Part shown: positions 22,385-33,709 of the stretch, piece after piece
Layout: every line of letters begins with the position of its first letter
How positions within the stretch are numbered: the first letter of the stretch is position 1
Assembly: GCA_030762895.1 (NCBI GenBank)
Contig: CM061070.1
Location: forward strand, 50,853,007-50,917,006
Reading direction: 5' to 3'
Length of the DNA stretch: 64,000 nt
From: Sophora flavescens
Taxonomy: Eukaryota; Streptophyta; Magnoliopsida; Fabales; Fabaceae
The notes under the pieces: generated by a model
The model's input: only the letters and a program-made list of their open reading frames with translations
Database searches by the model: none
Told to the model about the DNA's origin: nothing
Position numbers and translations under genes: made by a program

Positions 22385-22889
22385 AGTAGTCAATGTCATA
22401 CACCCACTCTATGCATTTGTTGCCTCCAAAATCTTGGGAGTGTACCACCTCATCCTTTTCACAATTAGAGAATTATGCAGCATCATAGGTCCTCGTAGGC
22501 CATAGTAATGTCAGCACTTTACCATTCTAAGACATGTTGAGTGGTAGCAATGCATTATCATACAACACATGTTGCTCGAGAGACATTGGAAGAATTGAAA
22601 TATGAATCCTCGCCCATACAGACGAAGGAGTTTAGGATGAGAGACACTTGGAATGTATGGGCGAGGATTAATATTTCAATTCTTCCAATGTCTCTCGAGC
22701 AACAAGTGCTGTATGATAAGGCTTTGCTACCACTCAAATGTCTTCGAATGGTAAAGTGCTGACATTACGATGGCCTACGAGAACCTATGATGCTGCATAA
22801 TTCTCTAATTGTGAAAAGGATGAGGTGGTACACTCCCAAGATTTTGGAGGCAACAAATGCATAGAGTGGGTGGATGACATTGACTACTT
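22385..22889. repeat. Tail-to-tail palindrome T4
   Basis: Same design as T3. The plus arm reads 'ctcaaatgtcttcgaatgg' instead of 'ctcaacatgtcttagaatgg', which removes the usual stop. Confidence 0.8.
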
Positions 22890-23699
22890 TAGCACCAATC
22901 TTGCACAACAACACTGGAAAAACCGCAGTTATGCACAAAATGAGTCATCATCTTGGAATAATAACAAAAGGACAGACAATCCATCAAAATCCCAACTTGT
23001 GTCATCTCCCTAGCATAGGATATCTCATCATCAAGTGCTTGTGGTAACGACATCTGTTTATAGGTCTCACTTGTCAGGTCAACTAAAATAATCCCTAACC
23101 GATCCTTAGTAAATGTAGCTGGTTCGTTGTTCGTAGGAAACACCACTTCATAATGAACTTTTAGCCAATTAAGAGAGTCAACGATATACACATTAACAAA
23201 CAGATTTAAGTAGTCGCTGCCACTGCGGGGTTTAGTCTTAACGGGATATGCAGGGAAACCCAATATATCTACGTTGATTGTCACCACCAATAATATAAAC
23301 TTTGACATAATTTTTCATTTCATTTTTTGAATATCGGATCCACCAATACTACCTTGTAAGTATCATTTTCTTTGTCATGTCCAAATCCAATCATGTCCAA
23401 AATATTGAATTTGCTTTGTACGAATGACGCTTCAGACATTAACTTCATAGCTGGGTTAAAAAAACGAATCCAATATTCGACGGCAAGTAATTGAAATTTA
23501 CATCTAGCCAATCGAGTAACTTTGTTGCATGAATCGACAGTTTGTATCCTCCATCAATAATGTAGTTCAAATCATTTTGTTCCCTAATATGGAATGATGA
23601 CCTCTCAAGAAATTCTCAAAATGTTATGATTAGTTTGTGTACTCTTGGTTTTTGTCGTCTTGATCTAGATGTGGTGGGTTTTATGACTCTTGGTCATGG
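22890..23699 (-). pseudogene. F-box/FBA pseudogene copy M5
   Basis: It has a 139-residue open frame (22,889-23,308) from MSKFILLVVTINVDILGFPA to VVVQDWC, the second half of the FBA domain, and a 63-residue piece at 23,320-23,511. A cluster of indels lies at 23,478-23,545. Confidence 0.8.
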
Positions 23700-23726
23700 T
23701 AAGAAACCGCAATTCAATCGTATTAT

Positions 23727-24512
23727 GACCAATACCAAGAGCCACACAACCCACCACATCAAGATCAAGACGACGAAAACCTAGACAACGCAAACTAATC
23801 ATATCATATTTGGAGCGTCTTGAGAGGCCATCCTTCCATATTAGGGAACAAAATGATTTGAACTACACTATTGATAAAGGATACAAGCCTGTTAGTTCAT
23901 GCAACGGTTTACTTTGTCTAGCTAGATGCGAATTTGAATTAGGCTGCTTCAGATATTGGATTCCTTTCTTTAACCTAACTATGAAGTTAATGTTTGAAGC
24001 ACCATCTGTACGAAGCAAATTCAATATTTTGGATTCCCACATGCTTGGATTTGGGCATCACAAAGTAAACGATACTTTCAATATTGTACGATCCGATATT
24101 CAAAACGAAACAAAAACTAATGTCGAAGTTTACACTACGGATGGTGACAATCGGTGGAGAGATATTGGGGGTTGCTCTGTATGTCCCATTCTGACTATAA
24201 ACCCCGCAGTGCTACTTAAATCTGTTTGTTAAGAACGTGTAGATCAATGGAACTCTTATATGATGTGGTGTTCCTATGAACAACGAGCTATTTACAATAA
24301 CTAAGGAACGATTGGGGATTATTTCACTAGACCTGACAAATGAGACCTATAAACAGACGCTATTACCACAAGCACTTGATGATGAGATAACCTGTGCTAG
24401 GGAGAGGACAGATGTTAGGATTTTAAAGGATCGTCTGTCTTTTTCTTATTATTCCAAGATATTTTGTGCATAAGGGCGGGTTTTCTAGTGTTGTTGTGCA
24501 AGATTGGTGCTA
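23727..24512 (+). pseudogene. F-box/FBA pseudogene copy P5
   Basis: The 140-residue frame at 23,810-24,232 is of P1/P3 type in its first half (IDKGYKP, MFEAPS) and of P6/P7 type in the second (GFGHHKVNDTFNIVR), which suggests gene conversion. The invariant 65-residue frame is at 24,276-24,473. Confidence 0.85.
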
Positions 24513-25019
24513 AAGTAGTCAATGTCATCCACCCACTCTATGCATTTGTTGCCTCCAAAACCATGATAGTGTACCACCTCATCCTTTTCACAATTAGAGA
24601 ATTATGCAACATCATAGGTTCTCGTAGGCCATAGTAATGTCAGCACTTTACCATTCTAAGACATGTTGAGTGGTAGCAATGCATTATCATACAACACATG
24701 TTGCTCGAGAGACATTGGAAGAATTGAAATATGAATCCTCGCCCATACAAACGAAGGAGTTTAGGATGAGAGACACTTGGAATGTATGGGCGAGGATTAA
24801 TATTTCAATTCTTCCAATGTCTCACGAGCAACAAGTGCTTGTATGATAATGATTTGCTACCACTCAACATGTCTTAGAATTGTATATTTCTGACATTACT
24901 ATGGACTACGAGGACCTATGATGCTGCATAATTCTCTAATTGTGTAAAGGTTTATGTGGTACACTCCCAAGATTTTGGAGTCAACAAATGCATTGAGTTG
25001 GTGGATGACATTGAATACT
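24513..25019. repeat. Tail-to-tail palindrome T5
   Basis: As T3, but the plus arm at 24,815-25,015 has many private changes ('ttgtatatttctgac', 'ggtttatgtgg'). Confidence 0.8.
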
Positions 25020-25831
25020 TTAGCACCAATCTTGCACAACAGCACTAGAAAAACCGCAGTTATGCACAAAATGAGTCATCATCTTGGAATAATAAGAAAA
25101 GGACAGACAATCCATCAAAATCCCAACTTGTGTCCTCTCCCTAGCATAGGTTATCTCATCATCAAGTGCATGTGGTAACGACATCTGTTTATAGGTCTCA
25201 CTTGTCAGGTCAACTAAAATAATCCCTAACCGATCCTTAGTAAATGTAGCTGGTTCGTTGTTCATAGGAAACACCACATCATAATGAACTATTAGCCAAT
25301 TAAGAGTGTCATTGATATACACGTTAACAAACAGATTTGAGTAGTCGCTGCCACTGCGGGGTTTAGTCTTAACGGGATATGCAGGGAAACCCAATATATC
25401 TACGTTGATTGTCACCACCAATAATATAAACTTTGACATAATTTTTTATTTCATTTATTGAATATCGGATCCACCAATACTACCTTGTAAGTATCGTTTT
25501 CTTTGTCATGTCCAAATCCAATCATGTCCAAAATATTGAATTTGCTTTGTACAAATGACGCTTCAGACATTAACTTCATAACTGGGTTAAAAAAACGAAT
25601 CCAATATTCGAAGCAGCATAATTGAAATTTACATCTAGCCAGACAGAGTAACCTGTTGCTTGAAGTGACAGGTTTGTATCCTCCACCAATAATGTAGTTC
25701 AAATCATTTTGTTCCCTAATATGGAAGGATGACCTCTCAAGAAATTCTCAAGATGATATCATTAGTTTGTGTTCTCTAGATTTTTGTCGTCGTGATCTAG
25801 ATGTGGTGGGTTGTATGGCTCTTGGTCATGG
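25020..25831 (-). pseudogene. F-box/FBA pseudogene copy M6
   Basis: Open pieces of 83 residues (25,451-25,702) and 139 residues (25,020-25,439). Among the best-preserved minus copies, interrupted mainly by the stop between the two pieces at about 25,441-25,450. Confidence 0.85.
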
Positions 25832-25858
25832 TAAGAAACCGCAATTCAATCGTATTAT

Positions 25859-26642
25859 GGCCAAGACCAAGAGCCACACAATCCACCACATCAAGATCCG
25901 GATGACGAAAACCTAGGCAACGCAAACTAATCATATCATATTTGGAGCGTCTTGAGAGGCCATCCTTCCATATTAGGGAACAAAATGATTTGAACTACAC
26001 TATTGATGAAGGATACAAGCCTGTTAGTTCATGCAACGGATTACTTTGTCTAGCTAGATGCGAATTTGAATTAGGTCCGCTTGATATTGGATTCCTTTCT
26101 TTAACCTAACTATGAAGTTAATGTCTGAAGCGCGCCATCTGTACGAAGCAAATTCAATATTTTGGATTCCCACATGCTTGGATTTGGGCATCACAAAGTA
26201 AACGATACTTTCAATATTGTTCGATGCGATATTCAAAACAAAACAAAAACTAATGTCAAAGTTTACACTACGGATGGTGACAATCGGTGGAGAGATATTG
26301 GGGGTTGCTCTGTATGTCCCATTCTGACTATAAACCCCGCAGTGCTACTTAAATCTGTTTGTTAAGAACGTGTAGATCAATGGAACTCTTATATGATGTG
26401 GTGTTCCTATGAACAACGAGCTATTTACAATAACTAAGGAACGATTGGGGATTATTTCACTAGACCTGACAAATGAGACCTATAAACAGACGCTATTACC
26501 ACAAGCACTTGATGATGAGATAACCTGTGCTAGGGAGAGGACAGATGTTAGGATTTTAAAGGATCGTCTGTCTTTTTCTTATTATTCCAAGATATTTTGT
26601 GCATAAGGGCGGGTTTTCTAGTGTTGTGCAAGATTGGTGCTA
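25859..26642 (+). pseudogene. F-box/FBA pseudogene copy P6
   Basis: It carries the 'gcgcgcc' insertion and a damaged spot at 26,074 ('aggtccgcttgatatt' for 'aggctgcttcagatatt'). The C-terminal FBA part is open at 26,162-26,365, and the 65-residue frame is at 26,409-26,606. Confidence 0.8.
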
Positions 26643-27151
26643 AAGTAGTCAATGTCATACACCCACTCTATGCATTTGTTGCCTCCAAAATCTTGGGAGT
26701 GTACCACCTCATCCTTTTCACAATTAGAGAATTATGCAAAGATCATAGGTCCTCGTAGGCCATAGTAATGTCAGCACTTTACCATTCTAAGACATGTTGA
26801 GTGGTAGCAATGCATTATCATACAACACATGTTGCTCGAGAGACATTGGAAGAATTGAAATATGAATCCTCGCCCATACAGACGAAGGAGTTTAGGATGA
26901 GAGACACTTGGAATGTATGGGCGAGGATTAATATTTCAATTCTTCCAATGTCTCTCGAGCAACAAGTGCTTTGTATGATAAGGCTTTGCTACCACTCAAA
27001 TGTCTTCGAATGGTAAAGTCTTGACATTACGATGGCCTCACGAGAACCTATGATGCTGCATAATTCTCTAATTGTGAAAAGGATGAGGTGGTACACTCCC
27101 AAGATTTTGGAGGCAACAAATGCATAGAGTGGGTGGATGACATTGACTACT
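26643..27151. repeat. Tail-to-tail palindrome T6
   Basis: As T4, including 'ctcaaatgtcttcgaatgg', with small indels at 26,738, 26,970, 27,017 and 27,039. Confidence 0.8.
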
Positions 27152-27961
27152 TTAGCACCAATCTTGCACAACAACACTGGAAAAACCGCAGTTATGCACA
27201 AAATGAGTCATCATCTTGGAATAATAACAAAAGGACAGACAATCCATCAAAATCCCAACTTGTGTCATCTCCCTAGCATAGGATATCTCATCATCAAGTG
27301 CTTGTGGTAACGACATCTGTTTATAGGTCTCACTTGTCGAGTCAACTAAAATAATCCCTAACCGATCCTTAGTAAATGTAGCTGGTTCGTTGTTCGTAGG
27401 AAACACCACTTCATAATGAACTTTTAGCCAATTAAGAGAGTCAACGATATACACATTAACAAACAGATTTAAGTAGTCGCTGCCACTGCGGGGTTTAGTC
27501 TTAACGGGATATGCAGGGAAACCCAATATATCTACGTTGATTGTCACCACCAATAATATAAACTTTGACATAATTTTTCATTTCATTTTTTGAATATCGG
27601 ATCCACCAATACTACCTTGTAAGTATCATTTTCTTTGTCATGTCCAAATCCAATCATGTCCAAAATATTGAATTTGCTTTGTACAAATGACGCTTGGACA
27701 TTAACTTCATAGTCAGGTTAAAAAACGAATCCAATATTGACGAAGCATAATTGAAATTTACATCTAGCACAATGAGGTAACTTTGTTGCATGAACTGACA
27801 GGTTTGTATCCTCCATCAATAATGTAGTTCAAATCATTTTGTTCCCTAATATGGAATGATGACCTCTCAAGAAATTCTCAAAATGTTATGATTAGTTTGT
27901 GTACTCTTGGTTTTTGTCGTCTTGATCTAGATGTGGTGGGTTTTATGACTCTTGGTCATGG
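27152..27961 (-). pseudogene. F-box/FBA pseudogene copy M7
   Basis: It has a 139-residue open frame (27,152-27,571) of the M3/M5 type. The N-terminal FBA core is disrupted by clustered changes at 27,693-27,785. Confidence 0.8.
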
Positions 27962-27988
27962 TAAGAAACCGCAATTCAATCGTATTAT

Positions 27989-28773
27989 GACCAATACCAA
28001 GAGCCACACAACCCACCACATCAAGATCAAGACGACGAAAACCTAGACAACGCAAACTAATCATATCATATTTGGAGCGTCTTGAGAGGCCATCCTTCCA
28101 TATTAGGGAACAAAATGATTTGAACTACACTATTGATGAAGGATACAAGCCTGTTAGTTCATGCAACGGATTACTTTGTCTAGCTAGATGCGAATTTGAA
28201 TTAGGTCGCCGGATATTGGATTCCTTTCTTTAACCTAACTATGAAGTTAATGTCTGAAGCGCGCCATCTGTACGAAGCAAATTCAATATTTTGGATTCCC
28301 ACATGCTTGGATTTGGGCATCACAAAGTAAACGATACTTTCAATATTGTTCGATGCGATATTCAAAACAAAACAAAAACTAATGTCAAAGTTTACACTAC
28401 GGATGGTGACAATCGGTGGAGAGATATTGGGGGTTGCTCTGTATGTCCCATTCTGACTATAAACCCCGCAGTGCTACTTAAATCTGTTTGTTAAGAACGT
28501 GTAGATCAATGGAACTCTTATATGATGTGGTGTTCCTATGAACAACGAGCTATTTACAATAACTAAGGAACGATTGGGGATTATTTCACTAGACCTGACA
28601 AATGAGACCTATAAACAGACGCTATTACCACAAGCACTTGATGATGAGATAACCTGTGCTAGGGAGAGGACAGATGTTAGGATTTTAAAGGATCGTCTGT
28701 CTTTTTCTTATTATTCCAAGATATTTTGTGCATAAGGGCGGGTTTTCTAGTGTTGTTGTGCAAGATTGGTGCT
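27989..28773 (+). pseudogene. F-box/FBA pseudogene copy P7
   Basis: Like P6, with the 'gcgcgcc' insertion and a damaged 'aggtcgccggatatt' spot at 28,203. Open pieces lie at 28,291-28,494 and 28,538-28,735. Confidence 0.8.
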
Positions 28774-29281
28774 AAAGTAGTCAATGTCATACACCCACTC
28801 TATGCATTTGTTGCCTCCAAAATCTTGGGAGTGTACCACCTCATCCTTTTCACAATTAGAGAATTATGCGAAGATCATAGGTCCTCGTAGGCCATAGTAA
28901 TGTCAGCACTTTACCATTCTAAGACATGTTGAGTGGTAGCAATGCATTATCATACAACACATGTTGCTCGAGAGACATTGGAAGAATTGAAATATGAATC
29001 CTCGCCCATACAGACGAAGGAGTTTAGGATGAGAGACACTTGGAATGTATGGGCGAGGATTAATATTTCAATTCTTCCAATGTCTCTCGAGCAACAAGTG
29101 CTGTATGATAATGCTTTGCTACCACTCAACATGTCTTAGAATGGTAAAGTGCTGACATTACTATGGCCTACGAGGACCTATGATGCTGCATAATTCTCTA
29201 ATTGTGAAAAGGTTGAGGTGGTACACTCCCAAGATTTTGGAGGCAACAAATGCATAGAGTGGGTGGATGACATTGACTACT
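28774..29281. repeat. Tail-to-tail palindrome T7
   Basis: Same as T3, including the usual stop. The spacer is at about 29,011-29,046. Confidence 0.8.
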
Positions 29282-30093
29282 TTAGCACCAATCTTGCACA
29301 ACAGCACTAGAAAAACCGCAGTTATGCACAAAATGAGTCATCATCTTGGAATAATAAGAAAAGGACAGACAATCCATCAAAATCCCAACTTGTGTCCTCT
29401 CCCTAGCATAGGTTATCTCATCATCAAGTGCATGTGGTAACGACATCTGTTTATAGGTCTTACTTGTCAGGTCAACTAAAATAATCCCTAACCGATCCTT
29501 AGTAAATGTAGCCGGTTCGTTGTTCATAGGAAACACCACATGATAATGAACTATTAGCCAATTAAGAGTGTCATTGATTTACACGTTAACAAACAGATTT
29601 AAGTAGTCGCTGCCACTGCGAGGTTTAGTCTTAACGTGATATGCAGGGAAACCCAATATCTCTACATTGATTGTCACCACCAATAATATAAACTTTGACA
29701 TAAATTTTTATTTTATTTTTTGAATATCGGATCCACCAATACTACCTTGTAATTATCATTTTCTTTGTCATGTCCAAATCCAATCATGTCCAAAATATTG
29801 AATTTGCTGTGTACAAATGGCACTTCAGACATTAACTTTATAGCTGGGTTAAAAAATCGAATCCAATATTCGAAGCAGCATAAATGAAATTTACATCTAG
29901 CTAGACAGAATAACCTGTTGCACTAACTGACAGGTTTGTATCCTCCATCAATAATGTAGTTCAAATCATTTTGTTCCCTAATATGGAATGATGACCTCTC
30001 AAGAAATTCTCAAGATGATATGATTAGTTTGTATTCTCTAGGTTTTTGTCGTCTTGATCTAGATGTGGTAGGTTGTATGGCTCTTGGTCATGG
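29282..30093 (-). pseudogene. F-box/FBA pseudogene copy M8
   Basis: M4 type (HALDDEITYARERTQ), with an 85-residue open piece at 29,282-29,539. It closely resembles M4 and M3' in shared details (gtgatatgcaggg, ttgctgtgtac). Confidence 0.8.
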
Positions 30094-30120
30094 TAAGAAA
30101 CCGCAATTCAATCGTATTAT

Positions 30121-30692
30121 GGCCAAGACCAAGAGCCACACAACCCACCACATCAAGATCAGGACGACGAAAACCTAGGCAACGCAAACTAATCATATCA
30201 TATTTGGAGCGTCTTGAGAGGTCATCCTTCCATATTAGGGAACAAAATGATTTGAACTACACTATTGATGAAGGATACAAGCCCGTTAGTTCATGCAACG
30301 GATTACTTTGTCTAGCTAGATGCGAATTTGAATTAGGCTGCTTCAGATATTGGATTCCTTTCTTTAACCTAACTATGAAGTTAATGTCTGAAGCGCCATC
30401 TGTACGAAGCAAATTCAATATTTTGGATTCCCACATGCTTGTATTTGGGCATGACAAAGTAAACGATACTTGCAATATTGTTGGATCCGATATTCAAAAC
30501 AAAACAAAAACTAATGTCAAAGTTTACACTACGGATGGTGACAATCAGTGGAGAGATATTGGGGGTTCCTCTGTATGTCCCATTCTGACTATAAACCCCG
30601 CAGTGCTACTTAAATCTGTTTGTTAAGAACGTGTAGATCAATGGAACTGTTATATGATGTGGTGTTCCTATGAACAACGAGCCAGCTACATT
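30121..30692 (+). pseudogene. F-box/FBA pseudogene copy P8, fused to Copia
   Basis: The longest open frame of array 1 (180 residues, 30,084-30,626) begins upstream in the palindrome centre with KKPRQ/RRKPRQRKL-type residues. It runs through 'YKPVSSCNGLLCLARCEFE', 'LVFGHDKVNDTCN' and 'PILTINPAVLLKSVC'. After the stop, 'gagccagctacattt' runs directly into Copia 'agcagctagatg'. Its counterpart P3' differs by one residue (HIREQ versus HIMEQ). Confidence 0.85.
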
Positions 30693-32188
30693 TAGCAGCT
30701 AGATGTAAAAAATGCATTCCTCAATGAACTTTTGGTGGAGGAAGTGTACCTGGAACAATGGGTTGGGTTTCAAAGCCAGCAACCAGGTCAAGGGTGCAGG
30801 CTCAACAAAGCCATCTATGGCTTCAAGCAGGTGCCAAGAGCTTGGTTTGAAAGGTTGACGAAGACTATTGTTCAATTTGGCTTTCAATCAAGCAAGTCTG
30901 ATGAATCTTTGTTCGTTGACACTAGATCATGGCACTCTACCTACGTTCTAGTTTATGTTAATGATATAATCATCACTGGATATCTCCTCAATTGACTTTT
31001 GGTGGAGGAAGTGTACCTGGAACAATCAATTGGGTTTCAAAGCCAGCAACCAGGCCAAGCGTGCAAGGCCAAGGGTGCAAGCTCAACAAAGCCATTTATG
31101 GCCTCAAGCAGGTGCCAAGAGCTTGGTTTGGAAGGTTGATGAAGACTCTTGTTCAATTTGGTTTTCAATCAAGCAAGTCTGATGAATCTTTGTTCGTTGA
31201 CACTAGATCAAGGCACTCTACCTATGTTCTAGTTTATGTTAATGATATTAATCATCACCTGGACATTTTCTCGAGAGAATTACAAACCTCATTACTGAAG
31301 TAATCTTTGGATTTGCCCCACTAGATCAAGAGACACTACCATGATTGGAGACCTTGACTATTTCCTAGGTGTAGAAGTGAGGAATCGCCCGATGATGGAC
31401 TCATTCATTCCCAAACCAAATACATTAAAGATGTATTGACAAAGCTCACATGGGAGATGCAAGAGGTATGCGGAACCCAATTATCAGCAACTACAAGTTC
31501 GCCAAGTTTGATGCAAACTACATGCCAGATCCCCCTTTATACAGATCTATAGTTGGGGCACTCCACTATGCCACCATAACTTGACCTGAAATTTGGTTAA
31601 GTGTAAGCAATGTTTGTCAATTTCTGTCTCAACCACTTGAGGAGCACTGGAAAGCGAAGAAAGAGGATTATCGTGTATCTACAAGGAACATCCTCTCATG
31701 GTTTGGTCTTGAAACACCGCTCCTAAAGGTCGACCTCTAGCACCGCAGGCCTTTAGTGACGCTACACTGGGCAAAATCTGGATCAATCTTGTGTCTTGGT
31801 AGTCAAGGAAGCAACCACTGGTAGCCAGGTCCAACACTGAAGCAGAGTACAAAGCCCGACTGCCACCACCATAGAGGTACTTTGGCTCCAATCTTTGCTC
31901 AAGTAGCTGAAAGTTGACAGACTACAACCGATGATTTGGTGTGCAAATTAAGCACCGTCTCTCACACAACCCAGACCTCCACTCAAGAACTAAACATATG
32001 GAACTTGACCTCTTCTTTGTCAGGGAGAAGGTCCTCAACAAGTCCCTATAGATCTGTCATATCCCTTGACAAGATTAGGTTGCACCTGCTCACCAAACCT
32101 TTGCCTCAAACAAGGTTTGAAGAGTTGAGAAGCAATCTTGGAGTATTTGACAAGCTGTGTTGTAAACCCTCCTTAGACTTATAGGGGG
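30693..32188 (+). pseudogene. Copia reverse transcriptase/RNase H relic, block A1
   Basis: It begins inside RVT_2 at QLDVKNAFLNE. A piece of about 265 bp is duplicated in tandem: EEVYLEQ...LNKAIYGFKQVPRAWFERL...VYVNDIIITG at 30,732-30,985, then GTINWVSK...LNKAIYGLKQVPRAWFGRL...VYVNDI at 30,992-31,303. RNase H and the KHMELDLFF tail follow, with many stops. Confidence 0.85.
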
Positions 32189-32499
32189 TGTATTAGAGTA
32201 TATATGCATAACAGTGTTAGTATAAATCAGGTTGCAACAGATTACTGACTCATGCTAAGTTAGCTAGGCTGTTAGGACTTAGCTTCCTTATGACTACCTA
32301 GTATGCTATACCTAGCATACTAGGTAGTCATAAGGGTTAGCTAGGCTGTTAGGACTTAGCTTCCTTATGACTACCTAGAATGCTATAGCTAGCATACATG
32401 TACATGTTACACTCAAGTTAATAATACATATTTTGAATTCAGATTTCCCTCTCTTTCTTCCCGCTCTCTCTATCTTCGACCATTGTTGAGTTTCTAACA
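32189..32499 (+). mobile_element. Copia 3' LTR with internal hairpin, block A1
   Basis: The LTR follows an AGGGGG purine tract, begins TGTATTAGAG and ends TTTCTAACA. It contains a 50-bp palindrome at 32,286-32,335 with perfect 23-bp arms and a TACC loop, plus a direct duplication of the 'gctaggctgttaggactt' region. Both are absent from the A0 LTR. Confidence 0.65.
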
Positions 32500-32671
32500 C
32501 ATACAAACAATGCCAAAGGCTTCCCTTCAACTTGCATATGTTAAAAATTTTATCAACCATATTGGGCTCATAGGTTGAAGCTTTTTAGAGCTTTTATATG
32601 CTCAAATGTAAATTAGCAAAACCCAACCAAAAAAATATCCTATTGGAGCCATATGTGCTTGTTGGATCCTC
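32500..32671. other. Short linker, no gene seen
   Basis: AT-rich sequence between the Copia LTR and the MITE, shared with 54,191-54,362. It contains 'ccaaaggcttcccttcaac', also present in A0. Confidence 0.5.
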
Positions 32672-33446
32672 GGGCTCGTTTGGTGGTTAAGATAAGAGAG
32701 ACAAGATAGGATAAGCTATCATATCCTGTTTGAAACTATTGTTTGGTGAGCCAGCTGGATATGATAAAGCAATCCTGTCACTTATCCAATCATGTCCATC
32801 TAGTTAAAATCCTATCCTGAGGGGATAGCTGAGTTAGAACCCAACGGGATAAGATACGGTGATTTAAAGTATAATAAAATATAAAATATTTTATATATAA
32901 AATAATTAAAGTATAAAAAATTATAACATGGTTACTAAAAAAAGTATAATAAAATATAAGATATTCTAAATAATAAAAATATTAAAACAGAATTTAAAAA
33001 AAAGAATTTTTTTTGTCAAAAAACTAATTTTGTTGTTTTATATTATTTTAAAAAACTGAAAAATATAAAAATTATTCTATTAATTTAATTTTATATATAG
33101 TAAAAACTAAAAATGAATATTTAGAAAATTTAATGTAAGTTGAACAATATTTTAAAAATTTAAAATATTATACGTAATTTTATCACAAGGATAATTTTGT
33201 CTTTTTATATAATTTTAAAAAATGAAAATGATAAAAAAAAGTAAAATATAAGAAAATATGAAAATTTTTAGAATAAAATCGAAAATTTCAAAATTCATGC
33301 TAAAACTATAATGCTATCCATTTGGCTATTTAGTGAACACCAAATGTCGGATAGGATACCAGCTCATCCTGCTCATATCATATCCTACTCTTATCATGCT
33401 CTCTTATCCTATCAATCAATATCCTATCCTGACCACCAAACCACCC
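32672..33446. mobile_element. MITE with GGGCTCGTTTGGTGGTT-type ends, block A1
   Basis: The left end GGGCTCGTTTGGTGGTT and right end GACCACCAAACCACCC are imperfect inverted termini. Just inside them 'ataagagaga...gataggataag' pairs with 'cttatcctatc'. The body (32,870-33,300) is extremely A/T-rich with no reading frame. A target duplication could not be fixed. The A2 copy is 54,363-55,136. Confidence 0.6.
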
Positions 33447-33709
33447 TTCGGAGGACTATGGGTCTACTTGGTATGTAAAGATCACCCACTTGATGGTCAT
33501 TATGGAATCACGAGTACCATAAATTATTTACCACTTGAATACCATCATTTGGATGATGCCAGTGGCATGCGATGCAAGCCCAAGGAAAAATCCGGCAAAG
33601 CTAATAGAAGACACTGCATACGCGTCCATTTATTATAAAAAAATGCTACGTGGAAAATTGCAACTAAACTGCATGACTAAAAAAGCTTTGACAATTAACA
33701 CTACATTAC
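33447..33709. other. Sequence 3' of the RRP12 relic, no separate gene
   Basis: This stretch is shared by all three blocks (10,200-10,440; 33,447-33,709; 55,137-55,400). It is probably the next RRP12 intron. Short plus frames here are not conserved with A0. Confidence 0.4.

Larger units (their letters stand above)
14746..30692. repeat. Alternating inverted-repeat array of F-box pseudogenes (array 1)
   Basis: Sixteen half-gene copies alternate minus, plus, minus, plus. Head-to-head centres lie at about 15,507, 17,356, 19,460, 21,593, 23,713, 25,845, 27,975 and 30,107. Each has the same 27-nt loop ('taagaaaccgcaattcaat...') between arms that pair for hundreds of bases. Tail-to-tail junctions at about 18,350, 20,515, 22,637, 24,765, 26,897 and 29,029 carry a second palindrome of inverted C-terminal pieces. 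Dyad spacing is about 2.13 kb, with 1.85 kb for the first step. The array is bounded on the left by Gypsy sequence and on the right by Copia reverse transcriptase. Confidence 0.9.

Noticed and set aside
18161..29281. CRISPR-like array because of regular spacing
   Set aside because: The repeats are kilobase gene fragments in alternating orientation. There are no short repeats with unique spacers, and the DNA is from a plant nucleus.
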